Notes: a model not told the origin generated them from the letters alone. A DNA stretch of 46,553 bases from an uncultured Lachnospiraceae bacterium (GCA_947630485.1 CANRHU010000021.1:1-46553), one strand, 5' to 3'. Shown: positions 16,462 through 25,702, counted from the stretch's first letter. Translations and numbers: made by a program.

Positions 16462-17128
16462 GGATGAGATTAGCATCGCGGAGTTGGAGAGGGATTATCT
16501 GGAACTGAGCGGTTTCTCTGTGGAGATTGCCGGGGACGGCATCGTCGGTATGGAACGTGCTTTGAAAGAAGATTTTGATCTGTTTGTGCTGGATTTGATG
16601 CTGCCTGGGGTGGATGGTTTTGAGATTTGTCGGCGTATCCGGGAGACGAAGAATACCCCGATCATCATGGTGTCGGCGAAGAAAGAGGATATCGATAAAA
16701 TCCGAGGCCTGGGTTTGGGCGCTGATGATTATATCACAAAGCCATTCAGCCCAAGCGAGATGGTGGCCCGGGTGAAGGCGCATCTGGCCCGCTATGAGAG
16801 ACTGGTCAGCAGCGGAGCGCCGGTTAATGAGATTATTGAAATCCGCGGTTTGAAAATTGACAAGACAGCCAGGCGGGTCTGGGTAAACGGCGAGGAGAAG
16901 AATTTTACGACGAAGGAGTTTGACCTGCTGTCTTTTCTGGCGCAGAATCCGAATCATGTATATACGAAGGAAGAGTTATTTTCGAAGATTTGGGACATGG
17001 AATCCATCGGAGATATCGCTACGGTGACCGTGCATATTAAGAAGATCCGTGAGAAAATTGAATTTAACACGGCTAAACCGCAGTATATCGAGACGATCTG
17101 GGGCGTCGGATACCGCTTTAAGGTGTAA
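16439..17128 (+). CDS. OmpR/PhoB-family response regulator
   Basis: The 229-residue regulator has a receiver with E8-D9, phospho-acceptor D52 and the TKPF lysine near 101, then a winged helix (about 130-228) ending WGVGYRF. AGGAGG at 16427-16432, inside the kinase gene, sets ATG 16439. Overlap with the kinase predicts translational coupling and equal stoichiometry. The linker segment VSSGAPVNEIIEIRGL between domains is slightly long but within family range. Confidence 0.95.
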   Translation: MKRILLIEDEISIAELERDYLELSGFSVEIAGDGIVGMERALKEDFDLFVLDLMLPGVDGFEICRRIRETKNTPIIMVSAKKEDIDKIRGLGLGADDYITKPFSPSEMVARVKAHLARYERLVSSGAPVNEIIEIRGLKIDKTARRVWVNGEEKNFTTKEFDLLSFLAQNPNHVYTKEELFSKIWDMESIGDIATVTVHIKKIREKIEFNTAKPQYIETIWGVGYRFKV

Positions 17129-17152
17129 CCTGCAGCAGCAGTAAACATTTTC

Positions 17153-17181
17153 TTGACTTTCCCTGGGAATTCTGCTATAGT
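17153..17181 (+). promoter_or_regulatory. Near-consensus sigma-A promoter
   Basis: TTGACT (17153-17158), 17 bases, TATAGT (17176-17181). Transcription should begin about 17187-17189, only a few bases before a terminator-like hairpin, 215 bases ahead of the helicase gene. Confidence 0.8.
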
Positions 17182-17192
17182 CTGGAATGTGA

Positions 17193-17236
17193 AACGAGAA
17201 GATTCAGGAATCTGTCTTGAACCTTCTCGTTTTTTC
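17193..17236 (+). terminator. Terminator-like hairpin directly after the promoter
   Basis: AACGAGAAG (17193-17201) pairs with CTTCTCGTT (17223-17231), which runs into a T-tract (17230-17235). A smaller GATTC/GAATC stem lies in the loop. It may terminate the upstream two-component operon, but it also falls at the very 5' end of transcripts from the 17153 promoter, so it can act as an attenuator or end a tiny RNA of about 45 bases. Confidence 0.75.
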
Positions 17237-17273
17237 ACGGAGAATGATTACGGACGGCAGACCACGGTCGGAG

Positions 17274-17341
17274 GGCGGTTCAGTCCTTCCCAGCGCTGTG
17301 AACAGAAGGCGATTCAGCACCTCCCAGTGTTGCGGGTGGGA
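17274..17341. repeat. Two-copy 34-base direct repeat in the helicase leader
   Basis: Units begin GGCGGTTCAG at 17274 and GGCGATTCAG at 17308. About 20 of the first 27 positions agree, including TCCCAG followed by a short G/T-rich core. They lie in the untranslated leader between the attenuator-like hairpin and the helicase ATG. Confidence 0.6.
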
Positions 17342-17402
17342 GCCGGAAGCGATAGAAAACAGAATGACGGATATTTGACAGAAAGGATTTAAGAGACAGA
17401 TT

Positions 17403-19112
17403 ATGGAAACAGTCAGATTTGAAGATTTGGAACTGGACAGCAGGATCCTGCGGGCGGTGACGGAGATGGGGTTTGAGGCGGCGACGCCGATTCAGGCCCA
17501 GGCGATTCCCGCGCAGATGGAAGGCCGGGATATCGTGGGACAGGCCCAGACGGGCACCGGCAAGACGGCGGCGTTCGGCATTCCGCTTCTGCAAAAGGTC
17601 GATCCGAAGGAGAAGAAGCTGCAGGCGATGATTCTCTGCCCGACGAGGGAGCTGGCAATTCAGGTGGCGGAGGAATTGCGCCGCCTGGCAAAATATATGC
17701 ATGGTGTAAAAGTGGTGCCGGTCTACGGCGGCCAGGATATCAGCAGGCAGATTCGCAGCTTAAAGGACGGAGTGCAGATTGTGGTCGGCACGCCGGGGCG
17801 CGTCATGGATCATATGCGGCGGAAAACGCTCCGCTGCGACAACGTTCATACAGCAATCCTGGATGAGGCGGACGAGATGCTGGATATGGGTTTCCTGGAA
17901 GATATGGAAACCATTCTGGGAGAGCTGCCGGAGGAGCGGCAGACGCTGATGTTCTCGGCGACCATGCCGATGGAGATTCAGCGGATTGCGGCGAATTTCC
18001 AGAAGAATCCGGTCATGGTGAAGGTGGTTCAGAAGGAACTGACCGTACCTGAGGTGACCCAGTATTACTACGAGGTGAGACGCGATACGAAGGTGGAGGT
18101 CATGTGCAGGCTTTTGGATCTGTATTCGCCGAAGCTGTCCATGGCGTTTTGCAATACAAAAAAGCAGGTGGACGACTTGGTGGGCGAGCTGCAGGGCCGG
18201 GGGTATTTTGCGGAGGGACTGCACGGCGATCTGAAGCAGATGCAGCGCGACCAGGTGATGAACCGGTTCCGCACCGGCAAGACAGAGATTCTGGTAGCTA
18301 CGGACGTGGCGGCCCGCGGTATTGATGTGGGCAATGTAGAAGCTGTCTTTAATTATGATATTCCGCAGGACGACGAATATTATGTCCATCGGATCGGACG
18401 GACGGCCCGCGCAGGGCACTCGGGGATCGCTTTCAGCTTCGCGGTGGGTCGGGAGGTATATAAACTGCGCGACATTCAGAGGTACTGTAAAACAAAGATT
18501 ATTCCGCAGCCGATTCCGTCGCTGAACGATATCACGGCGATCAAGGTGGATAAGATTATGGAGCAGGCGGAGGAACTGATCCGGGATACGGATTTGAGCG
18601 ATATGATCGACATGGTGGAGAGAAAGCTTTTGGAGGGCGAGTACACATCCATGGATGTAGCGGCAGCGCTTCTTAAGATGTCCATGGGCGAGGAGAATGA
18701 AGATATCTCCGACAGCGGAGTTCTGCCCAGGTCTTTGGACGATCTGGACCGGCGCGGCGCGCGTGGAGGAGACCGGTATGGAAGATATGGTCATAACGAA
18801 GACCGGTACGGAAGGTACAGCCACGGCGACGACCGCTATGGACGCGGTCATTATGAACGCCGCCGCGAGGGCGCGGACGGCATGGTTCGCCTGTTTATCA
18901 ATATCGGAAAAGATCAAAATGTGAAACCGGGCGATATTCTGGGCGCGATCGCCGGTGAAAGCGGAATTTCAGGACGGCTGGTGGGCAGTATCGACATGTT
19001 TGACGCCTATACCTTTGTGGATGTCCCCCAGGAAAGCGCCCGTTTGGTTATGAAAGCCATGAAGAATGTGAAGATTAAGGGAAAGAGCGTGCGGATGGAA
19101 GTAGCGCATTGA
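17403..19112 (+). CDS. deaD: DEAD-box ATP-dependent RNA helicase
   Basis: The 569-residue protein has the full helicase core: Q-motif near 29-33, AQTGTGKT (48-55), PTREL (80-84), DEAD at 155-158, SAT (185-187), and C-terminal motifs with ARGIDV and HRIGRTARAG. After the core come a short hydrophilic linker with DRYGR-type repeats (about 455-485) and a DbpA-type RNA-binding domain (about 490-569). Such enzymes unwind rRNA or mRNA during ribosome assembly and cold growth. The long leader with a hairpin and repeats suggests post-transcriptional control, as known for cold-responsive helicases. The ribosome binding site GAAAGGA is rather far (15 bases) from ATG. CshA is an equally fitting name. 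Confidence 0.93.
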   Translation: METVRFEDLELDSRILRAVTEMGFEAATPIQAQAIPAQMEGRDIVGQAQTGTGKTAAFGIPLLQKVDPKEKKLQAMILCPTRELAIQVAEELRRLAKYMHGVKVVPVYGGQDISRQIRSLKDGVQIVVGTPGRVMDHMRRKTLRCDNVHTAILDEADEMLDMGFLEDMETILGELPEERQTLMFSATMPMEIQRIAANFQKNPVMVKVVQKELTVPEVTQYYYEVRRDTKVEVMCRLLDLYSPKLSMAFCNTKKQVDDLVGELQGRGYFAEGLHGDLKQMQRDQVMNRFRTGKTEILVATDVAARGIDVGNVEAVFNYDIPQDDEYYVHRIGRTARAGHSGIAFSFAVGREVYKLRDIQRYCKTKIIPQPIPSLNDITAIKVDKIMEQAEELIRDTDLSDMIDMVERKLLEGEYTSMDVAAALLKMSMGEENEDISDSGVLPRSLDDLDRRGARGGDRYGRYGHNEDRYGRYSHGDDRYGRGHYERRREGADGMVRLFINIGKDQNVKPGDILGAIAGESGISGRLVGSIDMFDAYTFVDVPQESARLVMKAMKNVKIKGKSVRMEVAH

Positions 19113-19172
19113 GGCATCGGAGTGTTTTTGGCGCGGCAGATAAAAAGATTATTCCGGAAGGAGGACAACAAT

Positions 19173-20312
19173 ATGATCATTCAAAGCACCCGCGTTTGGC
19201 AGGCCGGCCAGTTTATGCCGGCGCAGCTGGATGTACAGGAGGGGCGGATTTCAGCCGTATATGCTTATGGGACAAAGCATGCGGACGAGGATTATGGAAG
19301 CAGGCGCATTGTACCGGGCTTTATCGACGTGCATACGCACGGTGCGTATGGCTTCGATACGAATGACGGCGAGCCGGATGGATTGCGGGAATGGATGCGG
19401 CGCATCCCGGAGGAAGGCGTGACGGCGATTCTGCCTACTACTGTAACGCAGATGCCGGAGGTGCTCACAAAAGCGGTGGCAAATGTGGCGTCTGTTGTGC
19501 GGGAAGGTTATGAAGGCGCGGAGATTCTGGGAATTCATTTTGAGGGTCCCTATCTGGATATGGAATATAAAGGGGCGCAGCCGCCCGAAGCGATTGCGCA
19601 GGCGTCGGTAGAGCAGTTCCGGCAGTATCAGGAGGCGGCACAGGGCATGATCCGCTATATTACGCTGGCTCCGGAGCACGATCTGGATTTTGCGCTGACG
19701 CGTTACTGCAGTACGCATGGCGTGGTGGTCAGTATGGGACATTCCTCTGCCACTTATGAACAGGCGCTTTTGGGGATTGCCAATGGCGCTATGTCCATGA
19801 CCCATGTATATAATGGAATGACAGGGTTTGTCCAGAGGCAGCCGGGGCTTGTAGGCGCGGCGCTTCGGATTCGCGACGTCTATGGGGAGGCGATCTGCGA
19901 TGGCTGTCATTCCCATATCGCATCGCTGAATATTTTCTATGCGTCAAAAGGGAGAGATTATGCTATTATGATCAGCGATTCTCTCCGGGCGAAGCATTGT
20001 CCGGCCGGCGGGCATTTTGAACTTGGCGGGCATCCGATCGAGATTCGTGAAAATGGGCTGGCCTATCTGAAGGGAACGGATACGATAGCGGGAAGTACGC
20101 TGGCGATCAACCATGGCCTTAAGTTGTTGGTAGAGGAGGCTCAGGTGCCGTTTGATGCGGCCCTGAATTCCTGCACCATTAATCCCGCCCGCTGCCTTGG
20201 CGTGGATCATCGGAAAGGCAGACTGGCGGCAGGCTGTGACGCAGACCTGGTAGTGCTGGAGGACAATTATGACGTGCGTCAGACATACTGCCGGGGCGCT
20301 GCACAGCTGTAA
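19173..20312 (+). CDS. nagA: N-acetylglucosamine-6-phosphate deacetylase
   Basis: The 379-residue cytoplasmic amidohydrolase converts GlcNAc-6-P to glucosamine-6-P and acetate in amino-sugar recycling. Visible active-site features: H54 and H56 (DVHTHG), E124 in HFEGPY, H190 (SMGHS), H211 (THVYNGM), and catalytic D269 in ISDS. Length is normal. ATG 19173 follows GGAAGGAGG; the 17-residue longer frame begins inside the spacer. It is 60 bases after the helicase with no terminator between, so read-through is likely. No nagB, nagE or GntR regulator is in the window, so the rest of the pathway lies elsewhere. Confidence 0.95.
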   Translation: MIIQSTRVWQAGQFMPAQLDVQEGRISAVYAYGTKHADEDYGSRRIVPGFIDVHTHGAYGFDTNDGEPDGLREWMRRIPEEGVTAILPTTVTQMPEVLTKAVANVASVVREGYEGAEILGIHFEGPYLDMEYKGAQPPEAIAQASVEQFRQYQEAAQGMIRYITLAPEHDLDFALTRYCSTHGVVVSMGHSSATYEQALLGIANGAMSMTHVYNGMTGFVQRQPGLVGAALRIRDVYGEAICDGCHSHIASLNIFYASKGRDYAIMISDSLRAKHCPAGGHFELGGHPIEIRENGLAYLKGTDTIAGSTLAINHGLKLLVEEAQVPFDAALNSCTINPARCLGVDHRKGRLAAGCDADLVVLEDNYDVRQTYCRGAAQL

Positions 20313-20338
20313 GGCGGATGCGCATTTGATTTTTATAT

Positions 20339-20365
20339 GAACAAAGCGTCAGTTCTGCTTTGCTC
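20339..20365 (+). terminator. Weak hairpin after nagA
   Basis: GA-A-CAAAGC pairs with GCTTTG-C-TC around a 9-base loop, followed by GTTTCTT. It may terminate nagA. Confidence 0.4.
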
Positions 20366-20434
20366 GTTTCTTCATGCAGAAAAGGCGCGGTGACACTCTG
20401 CCAGCATTCATCGAAGGTTCTGTTCAAAAAAGAT

Positions 20435-20480
20435 ACCTGGCCAGGTACGGCATAAAGGCTGTATCCGTACCTAGCCAGGT
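20435..20480 (-). terminator. Intrinsic terminator of the polyamine transport operon
   Basis: Two 16-base arms pair with one irregular position that becomes G-U in minus-strand RNA. On the minus strand the stem is followed by TTTTTT, 30 bases after the DUF1622 stop. This is the clear end of the pot operon. Confidence 0.85.
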
Positions 20481-20509
20481 TTGTTATAAAATCAATAGAA
20501 GTCGGCCGA

Positions 20510-20878
20510 TTATTTTTTATTGTCCATGGCGGCCTTTAATTCTGCGGCCGCTTCTTCATCTGCTTTTTCTGTCTTAATTTCCCAGTGGATCAGGAAGGTC
20601 AGCGCCGCGCGAAGTGCGATAATTGCAGCCACGACCGCGACTTCGCTCAGCTGTCGCACGATTACCGTTCTCAGGATCTCGCTTCCCAGTTTAAACTCCA
20701 GTCCGAGAGCCATACCCGTAGCCAGATTCAGACGGATCTGCGGATTTTTTCTGATATAATCCAGGATGCCCCGGCACCCGGAGATGATGATGACAAACAC
20801 GCCTACGAATTCAAACACCAGGATCGCGATATCCACCACATGTGTCAGCAGCTGCTCCAGCAGTTCGTAGATTTCCAT
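20510..20878 (-). CDS. DUF1622 membrane protein
   Basis: The 122-residue protein has three hydrophobic segments (about 12-35, 60-75, 80-100) with the DUF1622 pattern of a polar R-x-x-LG/ALGLEFKLG core and a charged C-terminal tail (AEDEE/AAELKAAMDNKK). Function unknown. AAAGGAG precedes ATG 20878. It is 39 bases after potD and before the operon's terminator, so it is the last gene of the pot operon. Its presence there suggests a link to polyamine or ion homeostasis (inference). Confidence 0.82.
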   Translation of the reverse strand: MEIYELLEQLLTHVVDIAILVFEFVGVFVIIISGCRGILDYIRKNPQIRLNLATGMALGLEFKLGSEILRTVIVRQLSEVAVVAAIIALRAALTFLIHWEIKTEKADEEAAAELKAAMDNKK

Positions 20879-20917
20879 ACGTATGCTCCTTTTACTATGA
20901 AAGCTTTCTTTTGGGTT

Positions 20918-22054
20918 CTACTTCGATTTGACTTCCTTCCACATATCGTTATACATCTGATCGACTTCCTCGCCCAAATAACGGAATACTTCGCAGTTCT
21001 GCAGCGATTCGATGTCCGGGAATACCGCTTTGTTATTCTGCAGTTCTTCATCCAGAAGATCAAACGCCCCCTTGTTGGGTGTCGCGTAGGTGATGTATTC
21101 GAAATTCATTTTCGCAATGTCCGGTCTGCACAGGAAATCGATCCATTTTTCTGCGTTTTCCTTATTTTGCGCGTTCTTCGGGATTACCCAGGAATCGATC
21201 CATACGTTGGTGCCTTCCTCCGGAATGACATACTCAAGGGAGTAGTCCAGTCCGAGATTTGCTACTTCCTCCTGGATATACAGCATTTCTCCGGAGTAGA
21301 TGACGCCGATCGCCGCTTCGCCGCCGATCATCTTGTCACGTACCTGGTCAACGACGTAAGCCTGCACCAGCGGTTTCTGCTCGATCAGAAGATCTCTCGC
21401 GACTGCCAGCTCATCTGCGTCCTCGGTGTTCATGGAGTATCCGAGGGCCTTTAAAGCGACCATAAACGCGTCGCGCACGCTGTCCTGCATCAGGATTTCG
21501 CCGCTGAATTTCTCATCCCACAGATCGTTCCAGCCGGTTGGGGCGTCCTCCGGCGCCACCATGCTGGTGTTGTAGAGAATTCCGACCGTTCCCCAGGTAT
21601 ACGGTACAGAGTATTTGTTTTCCGGGTCAAATTCCCTGGAACGTTCGATATACTCCGGATCGATTTCTTTATAGTTTGGAATGTTATCAAAATTCAGCTC
21701 CGCCAGCAGATCATTCGTAATCATTTTCTGAATCATGTAATCGGACGGACATACCGCGTCGTAGTTGCGCGCGCCGGCCTCGATGATCGGGTACATCTCC
21801 TCGTTGGTCTCAAACATGTCGTAGACGACATGAATACCGGTTTCTTCCTCAAACATATCAATGACTTCTTCGTCGATATATTCGCCCCAGTTATACACGT
21901 AAACTTCTCCTGCGCTGCCGGGGGCGGCGGAAGCTTCGTTCTGATCGGAATTTCCCGACCCATTGGCGGTGTTGCCCGAGGAGCCGCAGCCGGCCAGGAT
22001 CAGAGACGCGGCCAGTGTGACGGCCAGAGTTGCAGCATAGATTTTTCTTCTCAT
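20918..22054 (-). CDS. potD: Spermidine/putrescine ABC transporter substrate-binding lipoprotein
   Basis: The 378-residue protein begins with a lipoprotein signal ending in the lipobox LAGC at about residue 21-24, then a Gly/Ser/Asn linker and a type-II periplasmic-binding fold with VYNWGEYIDEEVI (PotD/PotF N-terminal pattern) and the conserved Asp/Trp polyamine-binding positions in IDSWVIP. It captures spermidine or putrescine outside the cell for PotABC. The ATG at 22054 is correct because AAGGAGG lies 9 bases before it; an upstream in-frame ATG at 22063 directly abuts the RBS and cannot be used. Confidence 0.95.
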   Translation of the reverse strand: MRRKIYAATLAVTLAASLILAGCGSSGNTANGSGNSDQNEASAAPGSAGEVYVYNWGEYIDEEVIDMFEEETGIHVVYDMFETNEEMYPIIEAGARNYDAVCPSDYMIQKMITNDLLAELNFDNIPNYKEIDPEYIERSREFDPENKYSVPYTWGTVGILYNTSMVAPEDAPTGWNDLWDEKFSGEILMQDSVRDAFMVALKALGYSMNTEDADELAVARDLLIEQKPLVQAYVVDQVRDKMIGGEAAIGVIYSGEMLYIQEEVANLGLDYSLEYVIPEEGTNVWIDSWVIPKNAQNKENAEKWIDFLCRPDIAKMNFEYITYATPNKGAFDLLDEELQNNKAVFPDIESLQNCEVFRYLGEEVDQMYNDMWKEVKSK

Positions 22055-22140
22055 AATGAACATCCTCCTTAATTATCGTACCGGACGAACCGGTAGCATG
22101 AACGCCTTTTTCGGACGTTGTAAGCGTAGTGTGGGTACGG

Positions 22141-22944
22141 CTATGCCGCTTCCTCGCCTTTCTTCTTCCCAGGCGCGAAATTCGCGATGATGAGAAGTGC
22201 CAGAACTGTTACAAAGATAACGGTGGACAGCGCGTACATAGACGGCTTGATGCCTCTGCGGACTTCGCTGTAGATCAGGGTGGACAGTGTATTGACGCCG
22301 GCGCCCTTGGTGAAGTGCGTGATGATGAAGTCATCCAGCGACATTGTAAACGCCAGCAAAAATCCTGACAGCACGCCCGGCATAATGTCGGGGAACACAA
22401 CCTTGAAAAATGCGTAGACCGGGGAAGCGCCCAAATCCAGGGCGGCTTCATAGATACTCTTGTTAGTTTGCTTTAATTTTGGCATAACGCTTAGGACCAC
22501 ATAGGGCAGATTGAAGGTTATATGTCCCAGAAGGATCGTCGTCCGTCCCAGCGTGATGCCGAAGGCAATGAAGCCCAGCATCAGGGATATACCGGTGACG
22601 ATCTCTGCGTTCAGCATGGGAATGTTGCCAAGGCTGGTCAGAACCGCGCGCGGCGTACGCTTCATGCTGTTCATGCCTACGGCCGCCGCCGTCCCGATAA
22701 CCGTAGCGATAAAGGCCGACATAAAGGCGATGTAGAGCGTATTGTAGAGCGCGGCCATGATGGAGGAACTGTCAAACATCTGCGTGTACCAGGTCAGCGT
22801 GAACCCGCCCCACTGGGCACGGGACTTAGACGCGTTAAAGGACAGCGCCATCATGGTCAGGATAGGGGCGTAGAGAAATACCAGGATCAGGCCCAAATAA
22901 CCGTTTTCCGCGGCGCGGAGGATTTTTTCCGTACTCTTTTTCAT
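22141..22944 (-). CDS. potC: Spermidine/putrescine ABC transporter permease PotC
   Basis: The 267-residue permease has six predicted helices and the EAA loop (YEAALDLGASPVYAFFKVVFPDIMPG) at about 165-192 that docks on PotA. AAAAAGGAG precedes ATG 22944; a longer frame to 23025 would overlap potB and lacks a ribosome binding site. It sits between potB and potD as in most pot operons. Confidence 0.95.
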   Translation of the reverse strand: MKKSTEKILRAAENGYLGLILVFLYAPILTMMALSFNASKSRAQWGGFTLTWYTQMFDSSSIMAALYNTLYIAFMSAFIATVIGTAAAVGMNSMKRTPRAVLTSLGNIPMLNAEIVTGISLMLGFIAFGITLGRTTILLGHITFNLPYVVLSVMPKLKQTNKSIYEAALDLGASPVYAFFKVVFPDIMPGVLSGFLLAFTMSLDDFIITHFTKGAGVNTLSTLIYSEVRRGIKPSMYALSTVIFVTVLALLIIANFAPGKKKGEEAA

Positions 22945-22993
22945 AGGAACTCCTTTTTCGGTTTTGCTGTTCGTGCAGAGCGTTCCGGCGTTG

Positions 22994-23806
22994 TTAGAAG
23001 GCCGTCCCTTCTCCGTTCTTATCATATTTTTCCACCAGCATCATGCTGATCAAAATGAAAACCATCAGCACAAGGGACAGACCGGATCCCAAGTTCCAGT
23101 TGCCGCTCTTGGTAAATTCCTGCTCGATCACATTGCCGATCAGGAGGATCTTGCTGCCGCCTAACAGGTTGGAGATGACGAACGTGGTCAGCGCCGGCAC
23201 AAATACCATCGTGATGCCGCTGATGATGCCGGGCACGCTTAGGGGAATCCACACCCATACAAGCGTCTGAAAGAAATTAGCGCCCAGATCGCGGGCCGCG
23301 TTGATCGTGTTGTCGTCGATTTTGCTTAACACGTTATAGAGCGGCAGCACCATGAACGGCAGGAAGTTGTAAACCATACCCAGAACGATGGCGGCCGGAG
23401 TGTTGATGATGGCGATTTTCGGCAGATGCAGGAATCCGAGGATGCCGTTGATAACGCCGTTTTTTTCAAGGAGCGTCTGCCACGCCAGTGTGCGCAGCAG
23501 GAAATTCATCCACATCGGCAGGATGAACAGGAAAACCACAAAGCTTCCTTTGCCGACGCCGCGACTGCGCAGGATCATGGCCAGCGGAAACGCCAAAAGC
23601 AGGCAAACCACGGTGCTGATCAGCGAGAGCAGCAGCGCCAGCCACAGCGCCTTGGCATGTTCCGGCTGTGCGATGGCGGCTATGTTGGCCAAAGTGAACG
23701 CGCCGGAGGAAGCGGTCAGGCCGTAATAGACGATCATCAGCAGAGGGATGACCGTGAATCCGATGACCCAGATGAGATATGGGCCGGCAAGCAGTTTTCT
23801 ACTCAT
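22994..23806 (-). CDS. potB: Spermidine/putrescine ABC transporter permease PotB
   Basis: The 270-residue permease has six helices and an EAA-type loop with [20 protein letters not shown] near 165-185. ATG 23806 overlaps the potA stop by 8 bases, implying coupled translation. A TTG three codons earlier is too close to the GAGGAGG ribosome binding site. It forms the membrane channel with PotC. Confidence 0.94.
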   Translation of the reverse strand: MSRKLLAGPYLIWVIGFTVIPLLMIVYYGLTASSGAFTLANIAAIAQPEHAKALWLALLLSLISTVVCLLLAFPLAMILRSRGVGKGSFVVFLFILPMWMNFLLRTLAWQTLLEKNGVINGILGFLHLPKIAIINTPAAIVLGMVYNFLPFMVLPLYNVLSKIDDNTINAARDLGANFFQTLVWVWIPLSVPGIISGITMVFVPALTTFVISNLLGGSKILLIGNVIEQEFTKSGNWNLGSGLSLVLMVFILISMMLVEKYDKNGEGTAF

Positions 23807-24875
23807 TGACTCCAATAGCCTCCTCGTCCTCTGATGCAGGTTTGTTCATAATCTGAATGTTGAAGGGATCGACATGGATGCCTACCTTCTGGCCGACCGG
23901 GCAGAGTTTTGTGCTATGCACCAGCCATTCAAAGCCGTCAGGCGTCGTGACTTCCATCTCGTAGTGAACGCCCTTGAAGATCAGGTGGGAACAGGTTCCG
24001 ACGAGCGTGCCCTGTTCCGGTGCCACAAGCTCCACGTCCTCAGGGCGGATGACCACATCTACGGGGGTATTATTGCCGAAGCCCTTGTCCACACAATCGA
24101 ACCGTGCGCCGAGAATCTCTACCAGTTCGTCGCGGATCATGGTGCCGCCCAATATATTGCTGTCGCCGATAAAGTCCGCCACGAAGGCGTTCTCCGGCTC
24201 ATTGTAGATCTGTTCCGGCGTGCCCATCTGTTGGATATAGCCCTGGTTCATGACCACGATATAGTCCGACATGGTGAGGGCTTCCTCCTGGTCGTGCGTC
24301 ACATAGATAAATGTGATGCCGAGCTCCCTTTTCATCCGGATCAGTTCGTACTGCATATCCTGGCGCAGTTTTAAATCCAGTGCGCCTAACGGCTCGTCTA
24401 GCAGCAAAAGCTTCGGCTCGTTTACGATGGCGCGCGCGATGGCGATCCGCTGCTGCTGGCCGCCGCTCAGGGAATCTACGGTACGGTTTTCGTAGCCGTC
24501 CAGATTTACCAGCTTCAGGGCATATTTGATCTTGTCCTGGATATAGCTTTTGGGTTTGTTCTTAATTTTAAGGCCAAACGCTATATTTTCCGAAATGTTC
24601 ATATGAGGGAACAGGGCATATTTCTGGAATACGGTATTTAACTGGCGCTTGTTGGGCGGGAGATTCGTGATATCCTGGCCGCTAAAGATCACTTTGCCGG
24701 TGTCGGGTTTCTCAAAGCCGCCGATGATGCGCAGCGTCGTGGTCTTGCCGCAGCCGCTGGGTCCCAGAAGCGTGACAAATTCATTTTCTTTTACGGAAAG
24801 GTTCAGATCGTCGAGAACCAGTTCCCCGTCGAAGCTCTTGGAAATATTGACCAGATCGATCAATGATTGACTCAT
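23799..24875 (-). CDS. potA: Spermidine/putrescine ABC transporter ATPase PotA
   Basis: The 358-residue ATPase has Walker A GPSGCGKT (38-45), Q-loop, signature LSGGQ (136-140), Walker B ending D160-E161, switch H194, and a C-terminal TOBE-like regulatory domain (about 240-345), as in PotA proteins. AGGAGG precedes ATG 24875. It energises uptake by PotBC. The 134-base gap to the regulator gene contains a GGGCA/TGCCC inverted repeat but no T-run, so co-transcription is likely. Confidence 0.96.
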   Translation of the reverse strand: MSQSLIDLVNISKSFDGELVLDDLNLSVKENEFVTLLGPSGCGKTTTLRIIGGFEKPDTGKVIFSGQDITNLPPNKRQLNTVFQKYALFPHMNISENIAFGLKIKNKPKSYIQDKIKYALKLVNLDGYENRTVDSLSGGQQQRIAIARAIVNEPKLLLLDEPLGALDLKLRQDMQYELIRMKRELGITFIYVTHDQEEALTMSDYIVVMNQGYIQQMGTPEQIYNEPENAFVADFIGDSNILGGTMIRDELVEILGARFDCVDKGFGNNTPVDVVIRPEDVELVAPEQGTLVGTCSHLIFKGVHYEMEVTTPDGFEWLVHSTKLCPVGQKVGIHVDPFNIQIMNKPASEDEEAIGVNE

Positions 24876-25009
24876 GGTTCGTATCCTCCTGTGTCAGACC
24901 TCCGGCCATGCCGGGATACTTTATCGTGTGCCGCAGTCAGGGACGTCATAGCGGCTGCGTACCGGAACGGGCAGTCTGCCCTGAATCGTGCGCTGCGCTG
25001 CGTGTTAAT

Positions 25010-25543
25010 TTAGAAGCTTGGCGGCGAGCTGATCCATAGAAGAGTCGCGCCGGTTTTAGTAGACAGATAATGCTGCTTATCGGACGTGAAATAAAAGGAT
25101 TCGCCCTTTTTTGCCTTATGGATTTTCGTGCCCAGATGGATGGATATCGTGCCCTGGATCACATAACCGAATTCCTCGCCCTCGTGGGGATTGTCCGGAT
25201 AAGTGGCTCCGTCAGGCTCCAGTTTCAGAAGAATCGGCTCCATTTCGTTCTTCTGAGCGTTGGGAATAATCCACTGAATAACATTTTTAAGCTCGCCGTC
25301 ATATTTCTCGAAGTAGTCTTCTTTGCCGAAGACGATCTGTTCCTCCTGACTTTCGCTGAAGAATTCCGAGGTGCTGGAGCCTAAGCACTGCAGGATATCC
25401 ATTAGCGTGGCGATGGAAGGAGAGGTCAGATTGCGTTCTACCTGCGAGATGAACCCCTTCGACAGCTCTGCACGGTCCGCCAGCTCTTCCTGCGTCAGGC
25501 CTTTCAGTACGCGCAGCTCCTTTAATTTAGCCCCAATATCCAT
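25010..25543 (-). CDS. XRE-family regulator with C-terminal cupin (PuuR-like)
   Basis: The 177-residue protein has an N-terminal XRE helix-turn-helix (about 6-60, LTQEELADRAELSKGFISQVERN pattern) and a cupin_2 barrel (about 105-175) with metal/ligand residues in HEGEEFGYVIQG and a late His (KQHYLS). This architecture is that of PuuR-type regulators, often first gene of pot operons in Clostridia, where polyamine presumably binds the cupin. GGAGG is 6 bases before ATG 25543. It likely autoregulates through the direct repeats just upstream. Confidence 0.92.
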   Translation of the reverse strand: MDIGAKLKELRVLKGLTQEELADRAELSKGFISQVERNLTSPSIATLMDILQCLGSSTSEFFSESQEEQIVFGKEDYFEKYDGELKNVIQWIIPNAQKNEMEPILLKLEPDGATYPDNPHEGEEFGYVIQGTISIHLGTKIHKAKKGESFYFTSDKQHYLSTKTGATLLWISSPPSF

Positions 25544-25571
25544 TCATGGCCTCCAATATCTGACAACAATC

Positions 25572-25634
25572 AATACTAACCAAAAAGTTTACAAATACTA
25601 ACTGACAATAAAATAAGTCAAAAGTTTAGAAATA
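25572..25634. promoter_or_regulatory. Paired direct repeats upstream of the XRE-pot operon
   Basis: AATACTAAC occurs at 25572-25580 and 25594-25602 (22 bases apart, two helical turns). AAAAGTTTA-S-AAATA occurs at 25583-25597 and 25620-25634. On the minus strand a TTGACT (25617-25622) could serve as -35, with a poor -10 about 18 bases on. The repeat spacing suits cooperative binding by the XRE regulator encoded at 25543. Confidence 0.55.
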
Positions 25635-25702
25635 ATAAACAAAACGCAAATACCATTATACAGAAAAAAATGCGTATGTCAATAGATTTTTTTCCGAAGA
25701 TG

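Noticed and set aside
24876..25009. Terminator between the XRE regulator and potA
   Set aside because: A GGGCA/TGCCC inverted repeat exists but lacks a T-run on the minus strand, so I did not call a terminator.
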